Part shown: piece by piece, positions 1 to 9,613 of the stretch | Layout: each line of letters begins with the position of its first letter | Position numbering within the stretch: position 1 is the stretch's first letter | From: Triticum aestivum | Taxonomy: Eukaryota > Streptophyta > Magnoliopsida > Poales > Poaceae | Reading direction: 5' to 3' | DNA length: 64,000 bases | Assembly: GCF_018294505.1 (NCBI RefSeq) | Contig: NC_057796.1 | Location: forward strand, 267,241,518 to 267,305,517 | Notes under the pieces: generated by a model | Databases searched by the model: none | What the model was told of the DNA's origin: nothing | Seen by the model: only the letters and a program-made list of their open reading frames with translations | Made by a program: the position numbers and the translations under genes

Positions 1-149
1 CATCCCCCTAGCTTCTCCTCCTCCTCCTCTCACCACCCGTTCCTTCTTCTGCTCGGAAGGTCAAGAAGGCGGCCAAGGACGCCGACGACATCACGGGCCC
101 CTTCCTCCGGATCGCCGCCCGCAGCCTCCTCGACACCGGCGTCCTCTAG
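1..149 (+). other. GC-rich exon-like leader ending at a donor-like site
   Basis: GC-rich grass-style sequence, much richer in G+C than the 300-1800 stretch that follows. One frame reads about 30 codons with a basic/acidic start (KKAAKDADD) and ends in TAG directly before GTGATT, which could be a splice donor. The phrase ggcgtcctctaggtgatt occurs at about 130-148 and again at about 202-219, so the donor-like site lies in a short imperfect duplication. It could be a 5' exon of the B3 gene at 1860, which begins right after an acceptor-like site. No protein family was recognised and no start codon is clear. Confidence 0.3.
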
Positions 150-610
150 GTGATTCCTCCTCTCTCCTCCCCTCCTTCCCCCTAGGTTTCTCTCCCCGCC
201 GGCGTCCTCTAGGTGATTCGAGGTGATGCCCCTCACCCCCCTAGGTTTCTTCAAGTACATGATAGTATTAGTTTTTATCTCAGTCCTTGTGGTGATGTTT
301 TTGTGTTTGGGGTTAAACATATGGGGTACAAGTACAATGTGGCATCAACAATTTGCAAGGGGCACCAGAGACTCATCATTTGCCAAGAACAGATGTCAGT
401 CATTAGCTTGGCATCATGTAAGAAAATGGCCATAATGTGCCCTAATAATGATGTATTTTGTCATAAAAATATATAGTGGACTGCCATGATAATGACATGG
501 TCCTCGTTAGTTACATGTATAGGCTTAATTGAGCTGTGGAGTTCTTGTTACCTTGTCTGTCTGTCCTCGTTAGTTACATGTATCTCTCTGTTTGTGTTTC
601 TGCGTAACAG
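150..610. other. Unassigned intron-like sequence
   Basis: Apart from the duplicated leader phrase near 202-219 and an imperfect repeat of cctaggtttct (about 182 and 240), this is T-rich sequence without a supported gene. It ends in a polypyrimidine-like stretch and CAG at 608-610, which precedes the MYB-like exon. Confidence 0.4.
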
Positions 611-668
611 GTTCGATCGCGGTTGGAGAAAAATTGAGGCATTTGTTGGCTCCAAGACAGTGATACAG
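611..668 (+). pseudogene. Orphan exon of a REVEILLE/CCA1-like (SHAQKYF-class) MYB gene
   Basis: A 58-nt segment bounded by AG (610) and GT (669) encodes FDRGWRKIEAFVGSKTVIQ. This matches the second-helix part of the single MYB repeat in REVEILLE/LHY-type clock transcription factors, usually FDRDWKKIEAFVGSKTVIQ. The exon boundaries are those known from intact genes, where the next exon starts with the SHAQKYF motif. I searched 669-1800 by eye for that next exon, and for the preceding HDKFLEAL-type exon before 611, and found neither. The exon with its splice signals is therefore isolated, which fits gene-fragment capture, possibly by the CACTA element ending at 3342. The family match is strong; the capture route is inference. 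Confidence 0.7.
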
Positions 669-1378
669 GTATATACATGTGCTCTGCTTACTTTTTTGGT
701 TTACAATAGTTTTCATCTGACAAAGTATGCTTAGTTGTTTGGTTTGCAACCCATATTTTATAGTTGATAATACATTTTCCAGATTTGCTTGGTTGCAATA
801 TTTTATCTGAACGCGGTCATTATAAGTTTATAGCTTTCCCACTGTCAGGCTTGTTCCAATAAGTAGATGCACTTGCTCCTTTCTTACATATTTGTGCAAT
901 AGTTATCATCAAGTCTACTTCCATGTTGCTGCTAGTAGTAACCTGACAGCACAGCCATACTTAGACCTTCAGAAGGTCAATCTTCGGTTTACTTGACTTT
1001 TGAGCCTGCTAGTAGTAACTTGGCAGCCATTCAAGGATGTCTTGGTTGTTCACGAGGCCATCCAATTGTTGTTATGTGATGACCTGATTTCTTGTCTTCC
1101 AATGGCATTTGACATTGTGATGACCAACTCATTGATTTGTCATACCCATACTAAACAAAGGTTAGGTTCAGAGATAGTGCTGCATTGTTGAGTTTTACTC
1201 CTTTTGATGTAGTAAATTTATTGACTGGTGTTTATCTTACCCAGTTCCATTGAGTAGTAAATCATTATTGGCTTGTATAGATGTCAGCATGCTCCCTTTC
1301 TACTCATTTTGGAGAACCTGTTCTTCACTTCTAAGAGTTGTTGTATTGACATGGCAACCTTTGTATCTTCCTGTAGTA
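669..1378. other. No supported gene
   Basis: T-rich, intron-like sequence. Short open frames here have no family resemblance. The phrase ctagtagtaacttg recurs at about 930 and 1010, hinting at a small internal duplication of roughly 80 bp. Nothing else was seen. Confidence 0.4.
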
Positions 1379-1660
1379 TGGAGTATTAAATTGCCCCCTA
1401 GGGTATAAGGTTTCATTTGGATGTTCTCCCAGAACAAAATCATGACTTGTGACAATCTAAGGAAAAGGGGGATGGCAAAACCCCTAGAGTGTGTTCATTG
1501 CAAAGAGATACAAACTGTATATCATTTATTTTTTGAATGTATTGTAGCTAGTAAAATCTGTGAAGATGTTGAAATGCTTTTCTAGGTGCCAATCGTTAAC
1601 TTTGAATCTATTGCTAAGTTGTGGCTTTGCAATAAAAGATACATTCACTTGAATGCAGTG
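1379..1660 (+). mobile_element. Fragment of a plant LINE (zf-RVT end of the polyprotein)
   Basis: One frame reads WSIKLPPRV, stop, GFIWMFSQNKIMTCDNLRKRGM and then a Cys/His cluster ECVHCKEIQTVYHLFFEC (C-x2-C...H-x4-C). This arrangement is typical of the zf-RVT domain at the C-terminal end of plant L1-type reverse transcriptase ORFs. Stops interrupt the frame at 1406 and 1583; after the second, the same frame continues with VPIVNFESIAKLW. Neither reverse transcriptase nor endonuclease is present, so this is a dead 5'-truncated or internal fragment. It lies in the intron-like stretch before the B3 gene. Confidence 0.7.
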
Positions 1661-1859
1661 TGCTTTTTTCTTTTCCAAAGGAAAAGAAAATGTGGTGTAT
1701 AACAAATGTATTATTTGGTGGAAATTGAGATATCATATTAATCATTGACAAATTGGCTTTGAACAAATAATCTTAAATCCATGCATACCTACACAATTCA
1801 TCTATTTGCAATGTGATGTTGTAAGGGTACTAATTGGTCTCTTCTGCTGCTTATCAGAG

Positions 1860-2931
1860 ATGCGGGGAAGCAGCCACCGCCGCTCTGCCTCACCGGAGTA
1901 CGAGTTGGATGCTTTCGAGTTCTTCAGTGTCATACTTGGGACTTCAGTATCAGCCACGAGGCAGGTATATAAAACGAGAGATCTCCCCTTCACCCATCTC
2001 ATTATGATAACTCTGTTGTTTGCTACATCACTCCTTGTCCCAAATTGCAGAGGCTGCCTGACACTTTTATGAACATGCTGGGTGAAGATCCGCCACATAA
2101 TGTGAAGCTCCGACAGGCCGGTGGCGGGGTTCGCAGGCTGTGGGACGTGGAGTTGGTGATCGAGGAGGGCCACATGTACCTGTGCCGTGGCTGGGAGAAG
2201 TTATGCAGTGCCTACGACCTGCGGACCAGGTACTTTCTTCTCTTCAGGTATGACGATGACGCCACAATGCTCATCGTGAAGGTTTTCAACACGACTATGT
2301 TTCGCATGCGCTACGCTGACGACGAAGATGCCAGTGTGTCTGCCTCTTCTTATTCCTCTACATTTGGCTTTTTCTCACATCGATTGTTAACGGCCATTAT
2401 TGCATTTGGACAGGCAATGGGAGCAGCAGCAGCGACACTGGCTACAGCCAAAGCAGCAGCGATTCTGGCTTTAGCGAAAGCAGCAGCGATTCTGGCAGCA
2501 GCAAAGACAGCAAGAAGGATGATCCAGACTGGAGTGGGGGAGAAGAGGAGCAGAGTGGGGATGAGGAGCTGCAGGATGACGATGGGCATCAGGCTGAGGA
2601 TGACCTAGCGCTGGTGGTGGCTGACCAAGGGCAAGAGATGGTGGTGGCTAACCATGGGCAAGAGATGGTGGTGGCTGACCATGGGCAAGAGATGGTGGTG
2701 GCTGAGGATGACCTAGCGATGGTCGTGCCCGTCCTGCCTGAAGGTGGCCTCGCGATGGTGGTGGTGCCTGACAATGACCACGCACTGGTGGTGGCGCCGG
2801 CGATCCCACAGCTGGGCGACATGACCACGCCAATTGTGGTAGAAGACTACATCCCACAGCTGCCTCCACTGCCTCGCCGCTCTTGGCGCATCAGGCTGAG
2901 GAAGGAGAAGGAGAAGAACAATGAGAACTGA
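1860..2931 (+). CDS. B3 DNA-binding domain protein (REM-like), three exons, intact
   Basis: Spliced exons 1860-1964, 2051-2333 and 2414-2931 join in phase (0, then 1+2) into 301 codons with no internal stop. Introns 1965-2050 and 2334-2413 have GT...AG ends. Residues from about 18 to 120 form a full plant B3 domain: FFSVILGTS, then LP..FMNMLGEDPP, the GGG.R.LWDVELV core, CRGWEKLCSAYDL and FLLFRYDDD. B3 domains bind DNA in nuclear transcription factors. The tail is Ser/Asp-rich, followed by 9-residue repeats (GQEMVVA core) and a basic end RRSWRIRLRKEK. The ATG lies 2 nt after an acceptor-like ttatcag, so a 5' leader intron is likely. The 3' end is only about 200 bp from the CACTA terminal repeats, so the gene may be carried by that element. 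The exon model is mine and untested. Confidence 0.8.
2612..2692 (+). repeat. 27-bp coding tandem repeat, three units
   Basis: Three nearly identical 27-bp units encode (D/N)-(Q/H)-G-Q-E-M-V-V-A in the acidic tail of the B3 protein. They are followed by degenerate units containing LAMVV. Unit length is a multiple of three, so copy number can change without breaking the frame. Confidence 0.8.
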
Positions 2932-3144
2932 ACTATGTGAAACTTTTGTAATATGGTGTTGGATGAACAATGTGAAACTTTTGTAATATGTAAAGATGGA
3001 ACTATGTGTTGGCTATGTATATATGATGAAACTTGTGTGTTGGATATGATTGTTATATGGATGCTTGTTGTATATATATGTGTTGGATATCTCATATGTG
3101 AAATAGTGACCTGAGATTAAGAAAAAACGAATTTTTTAAAAAAA
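2932..3144. other. 3' flank of the B3 gene
   Basis: AT-rich sequence with short direct repeats (tatgtgaaacttttgtaatatg at about 2933-2990, and tgtgttggatat variants to 3090). It could be a 3' UTR. It merges into a poly-A/T tract at about 3120-3150 that borders the CACTA subterminal repeats. Confidence 0.35.
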
Positions 3145-3342
3145 AATGTAACTAATGGCGCACTTCCATCTGGTGCGCCATTAGTATACCAGTTACTAAT
3201 GGCGCACCTGTGGGATACTAATGGCGCACCCGTGGTGCGCCATTACTAAAATATTCTAGTGGCGTGGTGCTAGTGGCGCACCAGTAGTGCGCCATTAGTA
3301 GGCAAAACTGGTGCGCCACTAGTAAGCCTTTTTCTAGTAGTG
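3145..3342 (-). mobile_element. Right terminus of a CACTA (En/Spm) transposon
   Basis: On the minus strand the sequence starts CACTACTAGAAAAAGGCTTA at 3342, the classic Triticeae CACTA terminal inverted repeat. Inside it lie at least seven subterminal copies, in both orientations, of a unit with core TAATGGCGCAC or GTGCGCCATTA. Such arrays are transposase-binding regions in this superfamily. The matching left end was not found from 1 to 3144, so the element extends beyond the window. The B3 gene, the MYB exon and the LINE scrap probably lie inside it. No transposase is visible. The 3-bp target duplication cannot be checked without the left end. Confidence 0.85.
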
Positions 3343-3415
3343 TGGTGTGCCGTTCGTGAGGGTGCAGAGCCAGCCGGAGCAACATATTCGTTCTCCCACC
3401 GCAAGAGGAGGCCGG

Positions 3416-3496
3416 ATGGCGCGATGTCGCTTCCCCGCCGTTCTCCATGGTTCCCTCAATGCTCGCCTCGTTTCAACGGCGGCGGTGGGGCTTAAG
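3416..3496 (+). other. Candidate 27-codon first exon beside the CACTA end
   Basis: From ATG at 3416 an open frame of exactly 27 codons runs to AAG and then GTAAGC, a good splice donor. The peptide (MARCRFPAVL..., with many R, A and S and few acidic residues) resembles an organelle-targeting N-terminus. No following exon was identified in 3500-3720, so this may be a stranded gene start or chance. Confidence 0.25.
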
Positions 3497-4374
3497 GTAA
3501 GCTTCACACTAACCTAATCTTCCATCTGCTCATGCTTACAATCAGTGTGACAGCTAATGAAAATCATGCTTACAATCAGTCTCCGGGTACTAAGCTAATC
3601 ACCCTAAAATAGCTCTGGACCTTTGGGTCAAATTTGTGACACTGTGTACAAATAAAGAAAAATAGATTGGTGCTTCTTTCAGAAAAGAGTACTCCCTAGA
3701 AAACTGCCAATATAAGCTACTAGTATTTGGTTAGAGGATTTGCTGCCGAGAAAGATCTGTCCACAGAGAGTGCCACACATCCCACTAGTGGTGGTGGATG
3801 CCAATGCGTGCATGGAGGATGGTTGGTGTCGGTAATTTTTACTTGGCACACCTCGCACTCTGCATATATGCCGGTTCCATCCATACATTTGTGCAGTTCC
3901 ACCAAAATGCAGCTAAATAACCCTGTTTGCACAGATAATGAAAAAGCGTGATTAAATTATAGTGGCACTAGTTGATGAAACATACACTAATAAATAGAAG
4001 AAAATATTGTGATAGTATCATAGTATGCCATGCAGTGAGGGCGAGATGGGCCCTGTAACGCCTCATACGGTATGCCTCATACTGGAAATCGTCCCAAGTC
4101 TCCCCGATACACCTTCTGCCAGTGATGAACATCAGTGTACAACGGTAGTACAAGGAGGGGACTTGAGACATTCAAATCTCTATTTTTGTGCAGATCAACT
4201 AAAATTAAGCACCCCAGTTTGCAGAAACACTTAAACATTAACAATGGGACTAGTTGATGAAACATACATTAGCAAAGAGAAGCACTTTCTTTATCTACAT
4301 TGGAAATGAAATGATAGAGAGGACACTCGCTCTGTTTTAACTGTATTATTACTTCATTTTATCAGTGACACTAG

Positions 4375-4713
4375 GGTCGAGCAGGTGGCAAATGAGGTGT
4401 ACCGTGCGTCGCAAGGATGGAGGCCGGGGGTGCTTAGACTGGGATGTTGAAGCTGGCTCTTTCAGTCCCTATCTCCCCCCTGATGTTTCTGTGGTAGGAT
4501 TTGGGTTGTAATCCAAACTTGGTCGAGCTGGTGCTGTGTCCCCCTACCTGCCTAGCTTATGTGGTGAACTTGTCTCCTACTAGTACTCAGTTCGTTCTAG
4601 TAGTAGTTGCATAACTGCCCGTTTACACTGAGATGTTGCCGGATAATGGTTCTCTATGGTTGGGATTCTTTAATGAAATCGGAGGGAACCGCCTCTTTCG
4701 ATATATAAAAAAA
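4375..4713 (+). mobile_element. LINE 3' end with tail and target-site duplication
   Basis: The segment ends with ttctttaatgaaatcgg, a short GA-rich stretch and an A-tail at 4707-4713, the usual 3' end of Triticeae LINEs. It is flanked by CAGTGACACTAG (4363-4374) and CGGTGGCACTAG (4714-4725), which match at 10 of 12 positions and fit an aged target-site duplication. The 5' end is strongly truncated; a short open stretch near 4380-4440 may be the last codons of the reverse-transcriptase ORF. Confidence 0.7.
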
Positions 4714-5400
4714 CGGTGGCACTAGCGGTGCCAAAACATTGCCTCAAATTAATAGTGCCACTAGATTAAGGTGCAAAATGATAACATTACTGCTTTATCA
4801 TGGCAATGCCAAAACAATAGCACAAGAGCAGGATCAACATGCAGGATCTTTGGCAAACGGTCAGACCAAAAAGGAACATACCTCGTGATGGGAACCATAT
4901 CTGCAGTCAATGCCATCGTAGAAGGGATGACACCAGTCACCAACATGGATGATTCAATTCATGGGACCTTTTGGTGCAGTTCACCTAGAATGAAGCAATG
5001 TCCCATGAGCTACTGCTTCTTCTTCTTTTTTAAGAAAAGGGCTCCAGCCCCGGTTCCATTTCCATCAGAAAACGAAACCCACAGAGCTTCTTCTTCATTA
5101 GTTGTAATAAAATTGAGCAACATCAAGGTTGGTCGTGAAGCTCCTGGAATGTTCAACTATAATTTGGATATCATTTGTGCAGTTCAACTAAGATCAAGCG
5201 TGAAATTTATATCTCTGTTTGCACAAAAAAGGTGGCACGGAGGGTGACTAACAAGTGATGAAACATGCATCAAATGAAAATAAGCATGTTCCTATCTGAA
5301 TGGCAATCCTACAAGGACAGTAGCAATTTCTAAAGCAGCAGCATTGCTAGATATTAGTGTGGGCATTAGGATTAACTATGACAACCGTTAAATACGGCAT

Positions 5401-5674
5401 TACTTTAATGGTGCAATTGCTTAATTTTACCAGCAACATTACATTAACAGCTGCTACAGAGTCGGTATTTGGGCACGGGAGAGTAGGCGGACCAGGACAG
5501 TTGCATTTCTAACGAAAATAAGCAACTTATCTTAATGGGAAATTTAGCAGGACATGAAAAAAGTGCCATTGATTCATATTACTGGAGGCATTACACTGAA
5601 AACAACATTGGTTTAACGTGTCCTTACTTTTAACAGTGCGATTGCTACATTTTACCAGTGGCATTACATAGGAG
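5401..5674. repeat. Pair of about 50-bp direct repeats in copy 1
   Basis: The segment at about 5401-5456 (actttaatggtgcaattgct, attttaccag, cattaca) recurs in diverged form at about 5627-5674 (acttttaacagtgcgattgct, attttaccag, cattaca). Between them lies unassigned AT-rich sequence. Related short phrases occur near 4730-4800, so the whole transcribed region of copy 1 seems built from repeated blocks. Confidence 0.55.
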
Positions 5675-6572
5675 TGGCTCAGGGTAACAAACATCAGAAG
5701 AGGATATATGGGTTGGTCCCATTTTTGTTCCGTATAGCCACCTTATATTGTGTGAGGCTAGCAAATATAGTGTTGGACTTACTCTGTTGACTTTTCACCC
5801 AGTCCCCACTTTCTTTCCTTTTTCAACCAATAGATCGGGTTTATATTGAGTTTGTACTGTGTTCCCTTTATTTCCCTATTAGACCTAGAGACCAGTTGGA
5901 TAGCAAGTCTCTGCTACTTTTCGCCCACATTATTTCCTCTTTCGACCAAGTCCTAGATTCAGGTAACAAATCATCCCCAACCCCCAACCCCTTTCTTCCT
6001 TGTTTGAACCAAGTAGTACTAGATTCGAGTGCATGAACTAGTTTGACCTCTTAACAGTAAAATTTTAGGTGGTTTTAGACCAGCCGATCAATCCTATCTA
6101 CGAGGGGGCCTGAGAAATAGTAAAAGATACAAATGCAGCGACGTCAGGAGCTCGGGATGTAGAGCAAGGCCGGTTTCGAAGGAAGTTATACCTGAGGGTC
6201 GCCGGGATGTCGCTAGGTGGGTGGCGAGAGGCCAGATCTGCCCACACTACGACAGCGGGGAAGAAGGGGTCGGAGGCCCTCCCTCGCAAGCGATGCTTGG
6301 GAGAGAACGGCAAGGCATGCAGATCGGGACGCGCCAGCAGTGGGTAAGAGCCGTCGCCGAGGACGACCGCGTGAACGTTGCACCTTCTCACCTTCCCCGG
6401 CGGAGAGGATCCGACTAGATCTGTGACCAGCGGTGAGCAGAGAGAGAGAGTGTGGCCACCGCTGTCGTGTTTAGATCTGGAGAGGACGAGACAGTGTGAA
6501 GAGAGCAACACTAGCAAGCAAGCGCGGAGGCTCTTGCCTATATAGTGGAGTACTAGTTTTCTTTTATCTACC

Positions 6573-6965
6573 GGAGCCGGCTTAACCTCATCAATGACTG
6601 TCGAGAAGTCTTCATGCACGTGCCCCGGAGGCGCAGTTGTCATCATTTTGATCTGAAGCACCGGATTATAACATATAAGATGAAAAAATGCCACATGACA
6701 AGAAATCATAACCTAACTACCCAAAGGAGACAAGATGAAACCCGGCGGAAAAACTAGATGAGGATCAAAGCTCAAATTAAAGATAAACTCATAGAAAAGG
6801 GGTCCGTCAATAGATGTCCTAATTAACATAGCCGGCTTGACCTAGATGGCAGTCGAGTAGTCTTCGTGCATGTGCCCCCAACGACTAGCCCAACTCAGTT
6901 GTCGCTGTTTAACCCTCGCAGTGATCCGAAGCACATGACACCTAATTTTGCGAGATGACAAGAAA
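6573..6965. promoter_or_regulatory. Duplicated upstream region of copy 1
   Basis: About 135 bp (roughly 6573-6708: agccggcttaacct, gtcgagaagtcttc, catgacaagaaa) recurs at about 6831-6965 in the same order with substitutions and indels. Both lie upstream of the minus-strand TATA box near 6540. No known promoter element is recognised within the repeat. Confidence 0.5.
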
Positions 6966-7127
6966 CCTTTTTTTAGATTTCTCACCAGAACTACAGGCCT
7001 GTACAACACAGCTTGCACGATATGTAGACGATAGCCAATCCAGGCGTATCTGCTGGAGTCTGGTCACATGCATGGATGAACTGATCTTCCGTGTCTTGCA
7101 GGGATCGTCCAGGCACCAACGTATGTA

Positions 7128-7287
7128 CTCCCTCTGTTCCCAAATAATTGTCTTTCTAGAAATTTCAACAAGTGACTACATACGAAGCAAAATGAGTGAA
7201 TCTACACTCTAAAATATGTCTACATACATCTATATTTTGTGTCCATTTGAAATGCCTAGAAAGAAAAATATTTTGGAGCGGAGGGAG
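7128..7287. mobile_element. Stowaway (Tc1/Mariner-type) MITE
   Basis: Ends CTCCCTCTGTTCC and GGAGCGGAGGGAG form the terminal inverted repeats typical of grass Stowaway MITEs. The left flank is TA; the right flank is GA, so the TA duplication is degraded. About 160 bp, AT-rich inside, non-coding. The same family forms the target of the big LTR element at 46551. Confidence 0.85.
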
Positions 7288-8423
7288 GACAACACTTCTC
7301 TAGTACTATCGCTCGTCTCTCTCTTCTATTAACTCACCCGACTTGCGGGGCCGGGGAGTCTGCCTATGGTCAGTTCTCAATTGCGGTCCCACATGTGTGT
7401 GCAAACGCAATATGACGTGCGTTCCATTCGGAGAGCGGCGTGCCAGACCGACCGACCCTCTGGGGTGCGACGCGAACGCGACGGGCATGTTGTATACTCC
7501 GTACATGTGTACCGCCGTTCTCTTGAGGCTTTGCTCCATGGCGCAATCCATGGATACAAAATTAGTCTACTTTACTATTTAAAAGTCGAGGGCGGGGCTT
7601 TTCCTACGCGGTAGGCGGGGCAGTTCTGCCTACTCGGTTCGACAGAGACATGAGAAGATGAGGGAGTAGGCTGCTGCAAATATAGGGCTGTGTGATTTGA
7701 CAGCGAGTTACTGCTGGACAGGTGGGGACCCATGATTTGACTTGCCATTATCATTTTAACTGCGGCGCTACGACCGGCGTGAGTCTCCCAATTCCTGACC
7801 ACCTACATACAGGTGCCTCTCCCAATGCTCCACCATGTAGAGGCTGGCTCTTGCATGAGAGCCCACTCCTCCACTTTTTCCTTGCCTCTTTCCTCCACAT
7901 ATGCAAAAATGCCATGTAAAGCGGGCTTATAGTCCACTATTGTACTTACTTGCTCCTACAGGTGCTAAGCTTGCCACATAGGCATAAAGTATTATGTGCC
8001 AAGTTAATTAAGAAGAGAGAGACAAGTTTGGTGACCCAAGGAAGAAACGGTGCTAAGCACGTGTACCTAGGTGAAAAGACAATTTTGAGTCTATAGCTAA
8101 TTAATGAAGCAAACTTAGCAACAAAAAACTAAGAACCTATGCATTGGGGACTTGATTGCTAAGCCATTTAATGCTTTCATTGGAAGAGGTCACTCCTTGG
8201 CAAATGCAATAAATACTACGAAGAAAGAGATAGAGAGAAGTAAAAAAATACTCTTATAGCCAACCTTATAGCTAACCTTGTTGTTGTATGAGTGACTAAG
8301 TGATGACTATGTATGACATGCCAACATCAGATAGAATAACGCACCGTGTTAAATCTCCAAGGGCGCGATCGCGCAAGCAAGGCGACGGTCGTGGTAGGCG
8401 CGACCATGATACGGGCTGCTGGC
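7288..8423. other. Non-coding stretch with modules shared with 10.5-10.7 kb and 46.4 kb
   Basis: No gene is supported. The phrase tttgctccatggcgcaatcc at about 7530 recurs at about 10488 and, diverged, at about 43140. The phrases gatttgac, ctgctgga and gcggggc at 7570-7760 recur at 10540-10670 and partly at 46410-46470. This suggests that an upstream regulatory or leader block has been copied between units. The rest, to 8423, is unassigned AT-rich sequence. Confidence 0.4.
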
Positions 8424-8555
8424 AGCCCTTGGATCTGAGATCAAATGGTCGCATGCTAAGTTGCTGAAAATTTACAAAATAACCCTCCGGATAGGATATT
8501 CACCAATAGGTCTAGAATCACGCCATGCAACCGTTCGATCTGAGATCCAAGGGCT
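8424..8555. repeat. 13-bp inverted repeat upstream of the exonuclease gene
   Basis: AGCCCTTGGATCT at 8424-8436 is the exact inverse complement of AGATCCAAGGGCT at 8543-8555. Spacing is about 106 bp. It could be the remains of a small inverted-repeat element or a regulatory site; nothing decides between these. Confidence 0.6.
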
Positions 8556-8773
8556 CTCGGAAGCCCATTCATGGGAGAATGGAAAGCTTCGTATCACCTG
8601 TAATTTTCCCGACGCTTGACATGACATCGAAAGCCATTTAATTGGGCGTCGAGTAGACATGACATCTAATTGGTCCCCCATAGTACTGTGCACGAATCCA
8701 TTTATCCACCAGGCAAGCCACTACCCTGCCGTTCGCACGCCCCACTCAACATTTTTACAATCGAAAAACCGCT

Positions 8774-8870
8774 GGCAGTTCGTTCCTACTCGTCCCCGGA
8801 CGTCCTTTAACATTACGGCAGTTCGCTCCTAGTCGTCCCGTCCTTTCACATTACGGCAGTTCCACTAATC
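8774..8870 (+). promoter_or_regulatory. Tandem repeat in the proximal promoter of the exonuclease gene
   Basis: About 40 bp (ggcagttcgttcctactcgt... cattac) is repeated directly (about 8774-8816 and 8817-8855), and the first bases of a third unit follow. It ends 20 bp before the start codon at 8891, so it likely covers the 5' UTR or core promoter. No TATA box is obvious. Confidence 0.5.
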
Positions 8871-8890
8871 CTAACCCTCCTCCCAAATCC

Positions 8891-9502
8891 ATGGCGTCCC
8901 AAATCTCCATGATTGGTGGTGAGTACAAGGTTAGAACCATCACCGGTGATGAGTTCGATGTCATCTACACCCGTTCTTCCACGTCGGTGAAAGGATGCCT
9001 TGCTCGCTTCAGACGCATGTTTGAAAACTCAAATGATGAGTGGGTCGCTGGGCTAGATGTTGAGTACACCACAGTCCTGGGACAAGAGAAGGATCTAAAG
9101 GAGGAAGAGAAGAAGAAGCCCGTCGTGATCCAGGTTTGCGTGCATGACTTATGCTTGGTCTACCATATATACCATGCCGACGTTGAGTGCCAGGATTTTA
9201 AGAACTTCCTCAAGGACGGCCTAGTCAAAATTGTTACTGTAGACTTTACGAACGACAGAAGAGTCCTGGGTCGGATAGGCCTCGTTGTAGGCAACCCCTT
9301 CAACCTCCAGAAGAATCGGTTGTTGCCCTCCCGTGATCAGCCTTCAATGCTGACCCTGGCAGGAGCCATGGTTCATCCTTCGTACGGTAAACTGGAGAAA
9401 CCTCCACACACGTCTCATCGTCATGCATGGCAGTGGAATGTACTAGATATAAACCACATCCAGTACGCTGCAATGGATCGCTACCTTTCTTTCAATATCT
9501 AA
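8891..9502 (+). CDS. DEDDy 3'-5' exonuclease-domain protein (Werner-exo-like), nonsense-truncated
   Basis: A 203-residue intronless ORF starting at an ATG in good grass context (tccATGGCG). It has the three motifs of the DEDDy 3'-5' exonuclease fold: Exo I G-L-D56-V-E58-Y, Exo II region with D122 (TVDFTND), and Exo III Y192-A-A-M-D196. All metal-binding acidic residues and the Exo III tyrosine are present. Such proteins degrade nucleic acid from the 3' end; plants have small WRN-exo-like relatives. A TAA at 9500 stops the frame, but the same frame continues open to TAA at 9611 with a lysine-rich, then acidic tail (KRKREKDEVVDVDEDSE). The stop therefore removes an ancestral C-terminal tail of about 37 residues. 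The catalytic core could still fold. Either a truncated gene or an early pseudogene. Confidence 0.75.
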   Translation: MASQISMIGGEYKVRTITGDEFDVIYTRSSTSVKGCLARFRRMFENSNDEWVAGLDVEYTTVLGQEKDLKEEEKKKPVVIQVCVHDLCLVYHIYHADVECQDFKNFLKDGLVKIVTVDFTNDRRVLGRIGLVVGNPFNLQKNRLLPSRDQPSMLTLAGAMVHPSYGKLEKPPHTSHRHAWQWNVLDINHIQYAAMDRYLSFNI

Positions 9503-9613
9503 AAGGGTTGGATGAAGAGCAAGAGCCAAGTGTGCGGTTCAAGCAAAGAAGTATCGGCCAAGAGGAAGAGGGAGAAGGACGAAGTTGTGGACGTGGACGA
9601 GGACTCCGAATAA

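Larger units (their letters stand above)
3720..6545 (-). ncRNA. Copy 1 of a repeated, probably non-coding transcription unit
   Basis: Minus-strand order: TATA box (CTATATAGG, near 6540); first exon about 6515 to 6192, ending ...CCTCAG before GTATAAC; then spaced exon-like modules. Modules at about 4967, 5176, 4189 and 3893 share a box reading TTTTAGTTGAACTGCACAAA or close variants; several are preceded by a TTTGCAAACAG acceptor-like end. A canonical donor (CACGAG before GTATGT) follows the module near 4880. The first exon is alignable with copies at 35.6, 43.7 and 61.5 kb, but its reading frames are not conserved between copies, which argues for non-coding RNA. A LINE 3' end (4375-4713) interrupts the unit. 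The unit type is not recognised; the exon map is inference. Confidence 0.4.
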
